From: Mesaphorura yosii
Lineage: Eukaryota > Arthropoda > Collembola > Poduromorpha > Tullbergiidae
Direction: 5' to 3'
NCBI GenBank assembly: GCA_009869945.1
Contig: WIXG01000009.1
Location: 496,001-560,000, forward strand
DNA: 64,000 nucleotides
A program made the position numbers and the translations under genes. The notes under the pieces are model-generated. The model had not been told where the DNA came from. It saw only the letters and a program-made list of their open reading frames with translations, and ran no database searches. Position 1 is the first letter of the stretch. Each line of letters starts with the position of its first letter. This document shows, piece after piece, positions 41,701-60,564 of the stretch.

Positions 41701-43563
41701 CCATTTCTTCAGAAGGATCCATGTGAGAATTGCCGTTTGACCTACTCACATTTAATTACCCTTTCATTTGTAACTCTACTACTCTACCCGATTGGCACGT
41801 CCAACATGATTGATTGCTTGGAATCGCTGTGTATGTGCTGTGCTGCTGTTCCGGAGCTTGGCTTGGTTTGGTTTGTCTTCGCCGTGGCATGGCGCCTGTC
41901 ATTTCTAATTGCGAGCGCTTGCATTTGTGTCTTATTTCTGCTTGCTTTACTGCTTTCTTTCAATAATACTTTCTTCGGCCTGGAGTTTAATTCATATCTG
42001 TTCAAATAAGTGCAGGCGCAGGTTTTATATTGCTTCCTGCTAATGTGATTTAGAGATTTGATGAATTTTGCTATTCGCCATTCGAGCAGGTCACCAATAA
42101 AATCCTGTGCGAAGCTGGGCGGTTGTAGTACGATTTCACTGAGACACAGAAATTTGTACTGGTACGCTTTCTCCGATTTATTGTGTGTTTATTCTTTCGA
42201 TTGGACACTGAAGAGATCCGTTTAGGACACCTAACGAGGGCACAGACTGGCGCAGGCACAAAATTTATGACACATTGTGCTTTCTTACCTGACAAATGAA
42301 ATGTGCACGTGCAGTGCAATGAATGTGCAATGAAATTAATTGATTTCTTATTGGTTAATCAGTTGGTTTGATTTACTGCCTTATCTGCTGCAAGACGCAA
42401 GATTCAGAAACGAACGACAAACTGATTGCGATTGGTGTTGAGAATGTCGGAATGTCTCTTGTTACAAAACAACTTGACCCTGACACAAGGACGTGTTGCT
42501 GTCTTCACTCCCTCTACTCCTCTCTCCAAACTTGCAAACCTTTCCCTTTACTTTCACCACAATGCAATGCTTCTTTTTCAAGTGACGCATAAAGCAAGGC
42601 GTTAATTCTTAATTAACTACGGACTGATAAGATAATACAAATGAATGCGCGCTTTATGAGTCACATTATCTGATTGGCGTTACGTATGATTTCGCCCTGC
42701 CCCATTCCTTGGTCAGTATTTATTTTGCAAAATCACGTAATGGCTCGGCATGACTAACATTTCTCTTTGACCGATGTCGAGCAGTAGTTGGGTGCCTCGT
42801 CTCGCTGGGACTTCCGAAGGGGGCAGAATCACAGACTTTATCGAAGGCCTTGGCCCCGGCCAATTGGTCGGAAGACAAGTGCTGGCTTCACCCTCGCTCG
42901 GAGACATTCAGCTAAGCCTTTGTGACCGCCGTGGCAATCTCGAAGTGGAAGTAATACGGGCGAGAGGGCTGCAGGGGAAAACAGGATCCAAGGTAAGTTT
43001 TGTCTAATAATAACCAAAATTGATTGATTTGAGTGGTCGATTTTTGTGTGATGGAGCCCTTGTCAAAAATGGGTTGTAGAATATTTGATGAATTGATTGA
43101 TTTGGCAATTGACAGATTACACCGGCACCGTACGTGAAGGTGTACCTCGTCAAAGGAAAGCGATGCGTGGCCAAGTCGAAGACGGGAATCGCGAGGAAAA
43201 CTTTGGACCCACTTTATCAGCAGCAGCTGATTTTCAAAGAGAAGTATGAAGGTTGCATTCTTCAGGTGAGTATTCCAATTCGGTTCCTCAACTCTGATCA
43301 TGTTAATTGCTGAATGTTATGACATTCATGCAGGTGACCGTTTGGGGCGACTACGGACGCATTGAAGGACGCAAGATTTTTATGGGCGTGGCGCAAATCA
43401 TGCTCGATGATCTGAATTTATCAAACATTGTAATCGGATGGTATAAGCTTTTTGGTACTTCATCATTGGTAAGAAAATGCTCCTCATTTACTCGAAATAG
43501 GCTGTGAGAAAGTCTAAGTCGTCAAAGTTCACGTTCCTCGTTTACTTTATCCCGCAGGTTTAG
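35771..43563 (+). CDS. RIM: RIM: Rab3-interacting molecule, presynaptic active-zone scaffold
   Basis: Seventeen exons give about 1440 aa. In order: the Rab3-binding helix (PLPDLSHLTEEEKAIIQNVM) at 35771-35907; one 1.58-kb exon (36085-37663) with the FYVE-like zinc finger (CQLCLKTKFADGIGHVCSYC, CCARCGGKVTL, WVCILCRKKQ) and a disordered Ser/Pro/Tyr region; a 31-nt microexon (38252-38282, HPVSWRPNSD); the PDZ domain (LGLKVIGGQVLDGGRIGAV, LRPGDEVIEWNGR) at 38371-38581; C2A (GKIQLKLWFDPTQYQLTVTV, DPTWNQSFVFAP) at 38666-39604; linker exons 39679-39997, 40082-40299, 40367-40446, 40527-40682, 40880-41036 and about 41552-41722 (QSSRDSTDGSLNSISSEGS); and C2B at about 42785-42992, 43116-43265 and 43334-43468 (GLGPGQLVGRQVL, APYVKVYLVKGKR, VTVWGDYGRIEGRKIFMGVA). 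The last exon (43558-43563) adds only Val and a stop, so the protein ends SSLV. The PDZ exon uses a GC donor (AG|GCAAGT). RIM docks vesicles via Rab3 and Munc13 and anchors calcium channels. The starts of exons 13 and 14 are uncertain by a few codons. Confidence 0.95.
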
Positions 43564-49881
<6,318 letters not shown>

Positions 49882-51170
49882 AGTTAATTGTTGATCATCT
49901 TATTACTTAAGTTACAAGTTACCACGTTTAAAAGAACTAGTCATTTAGTGTGAAAATATTGTGAATCATGTAAAAGAATAGAAATGGAGCATGTAAATGC
50001 TAAGAGCAAGTGCCGAAGAAGAGAAGTACTGCTAATACGTTAATAGTCCAAATAGTTTCGACACACAACTTACAAGGGAGAATCGCGAACTCTGTAAAAA
50101 TGCGCTCCGCCGCCCGCCTCGGCCATCGGCACACAATATTACTCGGTGCCAAATTTCGCACAATGCACTGGGAAATTTAGAAGAAAGATCACCTTGCGCA
50201 ATCCTTGCACGCCGATTCCTGATTCACGGATCCTGAATGCTGAAGACGAAAATATAGACGCCGACGACATTTTATTCGTTGAGGTTCGCCGATTTCCATC
50301 CGAAGTAGTCACAGTCAGTCACAGCAAATGCAGTATCTTAATAGAGCCCCGAGGAACGTCGTTTTAGTTTTTAACTAGTAAATCGTAGTAGAATAATAAT
50401 TTAAGTTTTAGCGATTCCTAACTCTTATTGCCAATCAAAACCTACTACCCAAGTGCTAGTATTATCGAATTTTAAGGATGGTCATCAGTTGTACTTATCA
50501 ATCAACTAAAAGCGAAAGCGATAAGATTCCCAGTCCAAGTATTTCATTTGATGTACTGCTGTATCGTCCTTGTGCAGTTATTTGTTATCGTACGTGCGAT
50601 TTATTCCGATCTATTTGCAAATAAATATTGCCATCATTCTGAACCAAACTGAATACGAGTAAAATGACAATGAATTGAATGAACTCTGGTCGTAAAACAC
50701 GAGTCTTTAGTCTTGATTCTAATTGTCGCATTCAAAAGCCCAATCGAAGCTGAAACTTCCAGCTTGTGAAAGCAGAACGTGCGGAACCTTTGTTGGATGA
50801 GCTTCCTATCTTTGCAAACTTGTAAAATGTGAAATAAGGCGCGGGTGCACACGATTCAATTTACTTCTAAATCTAAACTTCCAACTTCCAACTGGTTCCA
50901 GTCGCCACATATTCTTCGTGTTAAATTAAGCAGTCACAATTAAGTGAAGAATTACTGATAAAGGTTAGGCATTGAAATAGTAAGTAAGTAAGAAATTGAT
51001 TGGCAATTCAATTCTTAAGAAAGTATTGGCGCATTGGCGCTAATTAACGTGTGTATGATTAACACTGGATTCTTATTCCAGTTCCACGTTGACTTTCGTT
51101 GTCTTCTCGTTGACTCCGTGTCCGGATTTGCTGTCCAGCGTGACTGACGCTTCCATGTGAAGTAGTAATC
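49882..51170. other. Gap between SIK3 and CDC26-like
   Basis: It contains the SIK3 3'UTR, then AT-rich DNA with an AATAAA near 50620. No exon with family motifs was found. Confidence 0.4.
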
Positions 51171-51689
51171 ATGATTCGACGCAACCCAACCCGAATTGAA
51201 CTGAAGCTGGATGACTTGAACGAGTTTGAAGCAATACAAAAGTCTGACAAGAAGAAGACTGCAGCTGTACCGGCGATTACTGGCCCTGAAGCACAAAAGT
51301 TAATTCGGCAGGAGCGCGTGGGGCTGGCTGCAGGCATCACACCGGTCACCGCTCCATTGCCTCCTCCTACTGCTGGCCGGCCCATTCATTTCAGAAGACC
51401 TGAGCCGCTCCCTCACGCCGCGACTCCGACTGGAGCTGGAATATCCGCTGCTAATGGAGGCGGTCTCGTGACGCCATCGTTGGTCGTACAAACACCGGCC
51501 TCGTTCGATGAATTCGGAATCGGGATTGTTGCCGACTCGTCAAACTCCGCACCAACGTCTTCCCCTTCTTCAATTACCCCAACAAATAGCGGACCAGAAG
51601 TATTCCACATGGGGAGTGCTACGCCCACGCCTGGGAACAACGTGACCACAAGCAGTATGGAGTTGAGTCTTGATTATTTGAATCACTGA
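51171..51689 (+). CDS. CDC26: CDC26-like subunit of the anaphase-promoting complex
   Basis: This is a single exon of 172 codons. The N-terminus MIRRNPTRIELKLDDLNEFE matches the CDC26 signature, in which the first residues insert into the APC6 (CDC16) TPR superhelix and stabilise it. A second family-like stretch is QKLIRQERVGL. The remainder (about 120 aa) is Pro/Thr/Ser/Gly-rich and probably disordered. Human CDC26 is only 85 aa, so the C-terminal extension is unusual. AATAAA at 51723-51728. The gene lies tail-to-tail with MECR, 80 bp between stop codons. Confidence 0.8.
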   Translation: MIRRNPTRIELKLDDLNEFEAIQKSDKKKTAAVPAITGPEAQKLIRQERVGLAAGITPVTAPLPPPTAGRPIHFRRPEPLPHAATPTGAGISAANGGGLVTPSLVVQTPASFDEFGIGIVADSSNSAPTSSPSSITPTNSGPEVFHMGSATPTPGNNVTTSSMELSLDYLNH

Positions 51690-51769
51690 GCGTGGTGAAG
51701 ATTGTCATATTTATTAATTTCGAATAAAACTCTTCTACTCATTTTGAAACCCTTGCTCTCGTAAACAAT
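51690..51769. terminator. Overlapping poly(A) signals of CDC26 (+) and MECR (-)
   Basis: In the 80 bp between the two stop codons a minus-strand AATAAA (TTTATT at 51710-51715) lies upstream of the plus-strand AATAAA at 51723-51728. The two transcripts are therefore expected to overlap at their 3' ends. Confidence 0.6.
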
Positions 51770-53348
51770 TCATTCAAAAGTCAGAATAAACTTTTTTCCA
51801 ACGAATCCCTTCATTGAATTTTCTAAAGCTTCCTTGTAATTTGCTAAGGGTATCAGTTCAGATTCTGGAGGCTTCAGCGTGCCCTTCGCAAATCGCTCGG
51901 CTAAGAATCTGATCATATCGCCTCTCGACTCGGGGTTGTGCGTTTTGTTCCATCGTGATATCCAAAATCCGACTAGCTTTATGTCTTTAAAGATGAGGGC
52001 GGAGATAGGAATTGTCAGGGGCTGCCGAGACATGCCGCCATAAGTCACCATCGTGCCTCCATTGTCTTTAAACAGGAATAAAAATTAATACACATGAATT
52101 CATTTTGTAATGGGTCATTTAAGACTCTGGAGGCTCACCTAGCACTCGAAGCAAATCTGTAGCGCTTTTCCCTACATGGCAATTGAAAAATAATTATACT
52201 TGGTTGATTTTTGCTTTGGCCAAAGCCTAAAACTTCGGTCAACTTCAACTTACCTCCAACACAATTTAGCGCTAATCGTGCTTGTATCTCTTTGTCTTGC
52301 TCCCTCAATTCTTCCTCAGTAATGACAACTGTTTCCGCATTTCCAAGACTTTTCAGGTACGCTTTAAGTTGATCAACATTGTCACGGCTTCTGATTACGG
52401 AAACCGAGCGCAGCTGAAATTCTTTGCATAGCTGGATCACCATTTGTCCAACGGCAGAGTTGCCCCCATTTTGTATCACAGTATCCCCAAGTTTTAAAAA
52501 CTCAAAGTCCTTCAGCATTCGGTACGCAGTTGGCGGATTCACTCCAATCGTTGCTGCCGAAACTAAATCCATGCGGGGAACCTGCAGCCGAATGCCGAAA
52601 ATGAATTCTTGTTCACAGTGACATCACGTTTCAAGCAATTCAGCACCAACCGGAATAAAATCCTGATTCCAACCAATCATGTAACTTCGCCAGCTTCCCA
52701 TGTTATTCTTGCACGGTATTACCCAATCGTCCTCCTTGATATTGAAAGGGTTTGGACCTACACCAATCTTCTGCACGATTCCTACTCCTTCGTTACCTGG
52801 AACCGCAGGAAATGACTCCGGCTTTATGGCATAGGTCCCTTGAATTGTGTTGATATCTGTAGAAGAGCTGAATTATTGGAGCAATTCAAGCATATAGTGT
52901 CAATTTTGTTAAACTGCTACTTGAGTTTTACCGGCAGGATTTATAGGAGCGGCCAGCATTTTCACAAGAATCTGCCCAAACGACATGTCTCAAATCAAGT
53001 CTCTTATGACTATGAGCGATATGATATTATTGCAATACATTTCACTTTGATTTACCTGTTCGTCCTTCACATCTAAGCTCAGATTTTCCTTCTGGACAAC
53101 TTTAGTAGGGTCCCCAAAATCAGAATAGACGAGGGATTCAATCGATAAGCTCGACACGGAGCGGCACGCAGGGCAAAACAATGGCTGAATTCAACAAAAC
53201 GAAATGATTGTACGAAAAATCATTTCAGTAGCATAGCAACGCAATGAAGGCAACTATGTCTCACCTGTGCGACCATCACTAATTGGCGACTGCGGCGTAG
53301 CTGGTCACGAGCCATTTTAACACTAACTTTGAGTACGAAGGGCAGCAT
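51770..53348 (-). CDS. MECR: Mitochondrial enoyl-[ACP] reductase (trans-2-enoyl-CoA reductase)
   Basis: Exons are 53348-53265, 53184-53056, 52971-52932, 52856-52651, 52581-52254, 52171-52139 and 52065-51770, giving about 371 aa (human 373). A basic N-terminus (MLPFVLKVSVKMARDQLRRS) fits a mitochondrial presequence. The next ATG in frame is at 53315. The zinc-less MDR fold is clear: SLVYSDFGDPTKVV, KMLAAPINPADINTIQGTYA, FPAVPGNEGVGIV, DDWVIPCKNNMGSWR, LVSAATIGVNPPTAYRML, then the nucleotide-binding region VIQNGGNSAVGQMVIQL, RLALNCVGGKSATDLL and GGTMVTYGGMSRQPL. It catalyses the last step of mitochondrial fatty acid synthesis, which supplies lipoate. Exon 6 is only 33 nt. The frame stays open upstream of the ATG to an acceptor near 53479, so a 5'UTR exon joins there. 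Confidence 0.93.
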
Positions 53349-53989
53349 GACTTTCAGTGAAAAAATCCCAAGATAAGATTCGAAAGAATTTCTCAAGATT
53401 ATGTCCCACCGGTCTTTCCTGTCAGTATAGGGGAAGGCCTTCGGTGTCGATCTCCGATAGCGAACCAATATACCTGGTAGGAAAGACTACCACCAGTTAA
53501 GTTAATCGATTCTTCGTGTCACACACGATACAATACAATTTTAGACAATTTTACCTGGGTCTTTAGTAGTTCTCTGACGTTGGCTGGGTCGTAACTCCCT
53601 CCCACTGGCTGGTCACGATCACGCAATTCCAAGTTGGCCGCCCATGTGGTTTGGCAATTTCTTTGAAGAAATTTTGAGCCTACTGAAATTAAAATCTAAA
53701 ATTAGCAGGTGATCATAATTCACGACATTCACGAGTCCCTTCGCGCACTGGATTACAGCATATCCAATCGAAATTGCGGTCATCCTTGTACGTGTGTTCC
53801 GCTCAATACAAATTCATCCTGTGTTATTGGTGTTGAGTCGAGTGTCGGCGACTTGTTGGAATTTGGCTTTTGCGATTATTGAATCGTCGAGACTTAATCG
53901 ATTCTAGACCTTATTTGTTTCTTCAACATTAATCGAGACGAGACATTCGTCGTGAGGTTTCCAATCCCAACCAGAGATATTCACTGAAA
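53349..53989. promoter_or_regulatory. Divergent region MECR / POLR2E with possible leader exons
   Basis: It is the shared upstream region of two divergent genes. On the minus strand an exon-like block at about 53678-53572 (acceptor TTTCAG|, donor CAG|GTAAAA) has one open frame (TTWAANLELRDRDQPVGG). It would join an acceptor CCTACCAG| near 53479. It may be MECR 5'UTR or a small unrecognised gene. Confidence 0.35.
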
Positions 53990-55594
<1,605 letters not shown>

Positions 55595-55817
55595 ACGCGT
55601 GAAGTAAAACAAGTGCATCTTCAATTTTTATATTTCAAACATCAATTTTATTTTTTGTGTGAATTGTATAAATAAGTACTCAAAGTAATAAAATGGTAAA
55701 CTAACACTAGCAGTATGGAACAGGCTTACAGACTTCGTCTTCTCATTTAGATTACATCAGTTCTAGTAATCGAATAATCGATTAATCTATCTAAGTGTAA
55801 ATGTTAAAGAGCCCTGA
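55595..55817. terminator. Overlapping 3' ends of POLR2E (+) and CDK9 (-)
   Basis: A minus-strand AATAAA (TTTATT at 55647-55652) precedes the plus-strand AATAAA at 55687-55692, so the two convergent mRNAs should overlap by roughly 60-80 nt. Confidence 0.55.
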
Positions 55818-57152
55818 TCAGAAAACTCTATCACGGAATCCGACATCGGCGGCTTTGGCTTGTGTGGCCGGCCTGCTGCCGTGAGGTTGAGCCGGCCGTC
55901 GTGGCGGCGCCAAGTACTCAAACATGCTCTGTGTGTGGTGCTGCAGCATGACGGCCAGATCACTTGGCATTGGATCAGTCCAGAAGAAGTCGTGGTTTAA
56001 TGCCGTGTCAGCATCGACTCTTTTCGATGGGTCGAGAGTCAACAGCTTGTCGAGCAAATCACAGGCGAATGGATCTTTGACGTAAAACTTTAGTCGATCC
56101 TTGACCTGCAAAAGCATCAGACCGTGGAATCAGGAAAGTTCTACTCTGTACTGCACTCGTCACCAAACAAGAGCACTCACTTTCCTCTTTAAACCCTTTG
56201 GCAGGTCCAATTTCCCGTAAAGCTCCAGATTTTGTACTCCAGGCCACACCTCCGGAGTAATCGAGCCACACAGCTGAGAAATGTAGGTGATTTGCTGTTG
56301 CTCTGTTGAGCCTTGCATGATTGGAGCCCGAGTCCACATTTCAGCCATGATGCAGCCAGCGCCCCACATGTCCACTGCCGGGCCATAATTTCTTTCACCC
56401 AGCAGCAACTCAGCTGGTCGATACCACAAAGTCACGACACGGTTTGTGTACCGGTTCGGTTGGCTTTTGCTTATGCTGAAGGCACGGGCGAGTCCGAAGT
56501 CGGCCAGTTTAAGGACACCTTGCTTTGTCAACAAGACATTTGCAGCCTTCATATCTCGGTGCAAAATCTGCCGAGTCAGAGAAATTATGACCCCTGAAAT
56601 GCAAAAGTAAGAGAGGACCAACGAACCTTGTTGGTATGAATGTAGTACAGTCCGTTGAGCAACTGCTGAATGACCTTCTTGATCTCTCCCAGCGAAAACT
56701 TGACATTCACGTTGGACAGAAGACCGGCCAGATCGTGATCACAGAAGTCAAATACCAAATAGAACATACTCCGGTACGCATTGTTATTTCCAGCTTTGGT
56801 ACGACATATTTCTATCAGGTTCACGACGTTCTCATGCTTCAGCAGCTGCAGGATCTTAATTTCTCGGAGAGCAGTAATTGGAAAGCCCTCCTTCTCATTT
56901 TCCATGAGGACCTTCTTCAGGGCGACGAGCTTTTTGGTCTTCTTGTGTTTCGCCTTGAATACTTCTCTGTAAATCAAGTGCACCGTTTCTATTAATATGT
57001 CGTGAGTGCTTCTTACAACTACTTCTCGAATTTACTTACCCGAAGGTACCTTGACCAATTTTGGATATCTTCTCATACTTGCTAACGTCATCACAGTATG
57101 GATAGTTGTAATTTTCTATGTACTTCTCGCGGTCTCTGGAATTCATCTTCAT
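55818..57152 (-). CDS. CDK9: Cyclin-dependent kinase 9 (P-TEFb catalytic subunit)
   Basis: Four exons: 57152-57040, 56966-56627, 56567-56181 and 56105-55818 (1128 nt, 375 aa; human 372). Kinase motifs: VSKYEKISKIGQGTFGEVFK (Gly loop), VALKKVLMENEKEGFPITAL (catalytic Lys and the PITALRE-type helix ITALREIKIL that named CDK9), ILHRDMKAANVLLTKQGVLK (catalytic loop), LADFGLARAF, and the T-loop NRYTNRVVTLWYRPAELLLG. The C-terminal part has LNHDFFWTDPMPSDL and MFEYLAPPRR, and ends RVF as in human CDK9. It phosphorylates the Pol II CTD, DSIF and NELF with cyclin T to release paused polymerase. The start is ATG AAG ATG at 57152. It is the tail-to-tail neighbour of the Pol II subunit RPB5. Confidence 0.97.
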
Positions 57153-57793
57153 TTGTGACAAGCTCCAACCTGCCCAATTCTGGGCCGGACCTTTGCTCGA
57201 TGTGTAAAGTAGATAAACAATCACCGATCACTGATCACCGGCACTGCAATAGATAAAAACGCAGACTAATGACTGGAGTGTAGCAGAAACTCTACGGAAT
57301 GAAAGAAATGAAACTTACGTCGGTAAATTCCAGGTTGAATTCCACATTAATTGATCAACTTTTAGGCTGAAACAGCAGCAGTTAAAAGACCGATTAGCAA
57401 ATGAGGATCACATTCACATCGATTCACACTTCACACCATGACTGATGAAACTGGCCACACGACGATGATACACGATCAACTGACAGCTAACTGAACACTA
57501 ATGCCAGCAATTATGCCGTAATTTATTGACAAAAGCGATTTGGGTAGCCTGTGCGGAGTTGCGTTGTGTAGTTTCGCTTTCAATTGACCGATCGTTGATG
57601 TTCCTGAGGTTTCGAGTTTGAGATTTCGCGCATTGCATTTCAGTACAAAAAGCCAAAAACGCTACTGGCGCTTGCACTTGCAGATACTGATTTTTGATGC
57701 GGCGACGTTTCTGTACGATTTAATCGTAATTTCGTAACATCAATTACGACTTCCTACTATTTCTACGTTCTGTCCCATCGGAAGACTGCCATC
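57153..57793. promoter_or_regulatory. Divergent upstream region CDK9 / MYCBP-like
   Basis: 641 bp separates two start codons on opposite strands and presumably contains both promoters and 5'UTRs. A minus-strand leader intron could exist near 57240-57320. No coding exon is seen. Confidence 0.35.
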
Positions 57794-58709
57794 ATGAAGA
57801 AATTCACGGACCAGTCATGGCGTGAGCCCGAGCGAACTCAGTTTTGGAGATACATGAAGGATAGCAAAGTCTTGGAAGCAATTCAACCGGCTTTAACCAG
57901 CATTTATGAGCTTCCCGTGAAACCGGATGATTTGTACGCGTATTTCGCTGAGTATCTGGAAAACTGTGCTAAATTGACGACGCAAATCTCCCTCCTACGT
58001 GCCGAGCTCTGTTTCAAACAAAATGAGGTGCGTATATCGCCAATTCCATGAAATACATCAAATACGAAGCAAGATTCATGTATGTGATTTTGATTGCTTA
58101 ATTAACCGCAGCTTGAAGAATTGAAAGCGCAGGCGAAGGAAGCCGAATTTCCTGGATCCAAAAACGTGCAGCGCCTGAAGGAGGGCTCAGACCCGGGCGG
58201 CTCAGATGTCAATTTCACCGACACGGAATTGGAGCATTCATCACAGCAGGAACAGGAATCTCTCGCGCAGGAAGTGGACTGCATGCTGGAATTAATGGAC
58301 GAGTATCGCCAGCTGGACCCTTTCGGGCAGCTTTTTGACTTTGACGAAGCGGCCGAGCAGATGCAGCAGAAAATCAAAATCAAGTCAAAGGGAAAGAAAG
58401 CTGATGGTGTGAGTGCGAGTGCGGGTGAGGGGAAGAAATCGATCGTAATCGCACCCGGAACGTAAGAAAATGATTTCTTTCTCCTTTTCCGCGTGACGCC
58501 TTTCGTGTGCTGTTTATACTTTTACTGCAACTGCTGAATTCGTTTACTGGCTGCTGTTGCTGTCTAGGAGCCAAGCTGGACTTGTGCACGGGTCTCGGGC
58601 GCAGTCACCTTCGGCCGCCGCCGCCCTCACGAACGATGAACAACTTTACGCGTACCTTCGGACTCTCTTCAGATTCCTGCCGAATTTCAATCAGTCAGCC
58701 AGCAATTAA
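57794..58709 (+). CDS. MYCBP: MYCBP (AMY-1)-like protein with C-terminal extension
   Basis: Three exons: 57794-58027, 58112-58461 and 58568-58709 (726 nt, 241 aa). The N-terminal 80 aa resemble c-Myc-binding protein AMY-1: ERTQFWRYMKDSKVLEAIQP, LTSIYELPVKPDDLYAYF and ISLLRAELCFKQNELEELKA, matching the short helical bundle plus coiled coil of the 103-aa human protein. Here the protein continues for another 140 aa: an acidic segment (VDCMLELMDEYRQLDPFGQL), a Lys-rich stretch and a tail with YAYLRTLFRFLP. AMY-1 binds MYC and AKAPs and is found in cilia and mitochondria. The extension may belong to a different subfamily, so the orthology is likely but not certain. Confidence 0.75.
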
Positions 58710-60564
58710 AATGCATAAGCAAATTAGCAAATAAAGTTAAAGCAAGTACCAAGTTTCCTTCTCCTGCACTCGTAAAACGTCAGGAGGAAATGCGATTAAG
58801 AAGCTAAAAAAGGTATCGTGTGGATTATTTATGCAATAAACTTAAAACACATGCGAGTTTTATTACATAACAAAGTCTTATTTATCGTCCTCGTCAGTCG
58901 TAAACGCAAACGAAAACGCATTCTTGCTGCAGCGCAGCAAATCTTGTCGGTTCTCTTTCATAGTGTTTCAGTTTCAGTGTTAGTATTGGCAAGGGCAGTG
59001 AGTACGTACTCGCGTATAATAGTAGTTAAGAGCCTCCACTGCCAACTCCTCACGCACACTCTGACTCTGAGTTTAGCAGGGAATACGGCCACGGACAACG
59101 GCTACGGAAAACTTGACAAAAACACTCGGCTCGTTAGTTGTTGTCGGAGCACGGACGAGAAAGGAAGCGTGGATGTGAACGTGTTTGCGGCTCTGCTCGT
59201 GTCATTTACTAACTTTTTGCAGTGCAGAATTTCCAGCTTCGAATCCTGTCAGGGTTATTTTTGGCAATTTTGCCAGATTTTACTTCAGCGTGCCCAGTTT
59301 TGTTTCACTATCGAAAGAAAAGACGCAAGACGAAGACGCATCTTTGTGGTCAATAAATTGTCATTGCATTGTGAATCTCTGAAGTGGAATGAGATTTGAG
59401 ACAAACCAGAAGCAGAAGCCAGAAGCGGTAGCCGAGAATCGAAACAGAAACAGAGTCCAAGATAACCTACATTGGTTCATTCTTGTTAATTCAGCGCATT
59501 TAGCGATTCAAACCGAGGTCGAAGAAGAAATCAAAATCAAGTGAGGCTGCGTTGTGAAATTAAGCAGAATCATTGACATCTTGGCAAGCTTTGCAAATTC
59601 GACTTGAGAAAAACGTCCGTCTCATCTCACGCGCGGCCAGAACAACACTCAGCAGTTTCATATTTTCGTATTCACAGTTTGACACTTGAAAAAGAAGCCA
59701 GCAAAATTGCCCTCGGAAAACAAATCACAATTTCTGCGTCTGCCTGGTCGAAAACCGTCGAGCCATTCGTCTCGGTGTCGGCTTGCACTTGCAACAATTG
59801 TTGAATTCGCGTTTGTGTGATTATGATCGTGCGTTACTAAATTTTGCCATTGCCGGAGACAAGAGAAGTAAAGAAGACAGCGAGACCATTTTCAAGATTG
59901 GACCAAATTATCCACGCTAACCTTGATACAGATACAAATCCTATCCTGCATCGACTGCGTCCTGTCCATCGGTTGTTAGAATTACATGCTCGAGTGATTC
60001 AACGGATGAGCACTGGCAAGCAAAAAATTGTTCATTGCATTGAATTCCATTCTGCTGTGATAAAACTGGGCTGTTCCACTTTACAATCTGCACTAAGCAC
60101 GAGGACGAGGATGGATGACTACGACTGTATTATGTCATCTTCATTCTGAACATGTGCGAATAAAATTGATAAATAAAGTAAACACAAATATTACAACTAC
60201 AAAGTGAGTGTACAAACGTGATTAACACGCCAGTGCTAGAGTGCCAGTAGTGCAGCGATCGCCCTGCTCCTATTTATAAATAGCCGTTTCATCACCGCCA
60301 ATTGTAAAGTGTGCCTCTGTCCTGCCGAAGTGCAAGTACGCGATTCAGTTCGATCCCAGGAAGTAGGTTAATCAAGCAGCTACGAACGACAGACTACACG
60401 ATCAACTAACTTTTATCCGTGTCCAAGGTCAAAATACTTAGAGATTTTCCGTGAAGTGACTTGCAACGCTGCAACAGTTTCTTTGAGCTGCCAGTGAACG
60501 TATATGGAATCGAGACCGGCTGTCATCAAACTCTAAGACGCAAAGCCTCAAGACGTCAATAATC
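58710..60564. other. Gap upstream of the secreted-protein gene
   Basis: It contains the MYCBP-like 3'UTR and 1.8 kb without recognisable exons. A 190-codon open frame at about 58818-59399 begins without ATG context and has no protein-like composition. Confidence 0.4.

Noticed and set aside
58818-59399. Long open frame (about 190 codons) in the gap after MYCBP-like
   Set aside because: It starts at a GTG, has no family motif and biased composition, and lies in noncoding DNA; open frames of this size also occur nearby by chance.
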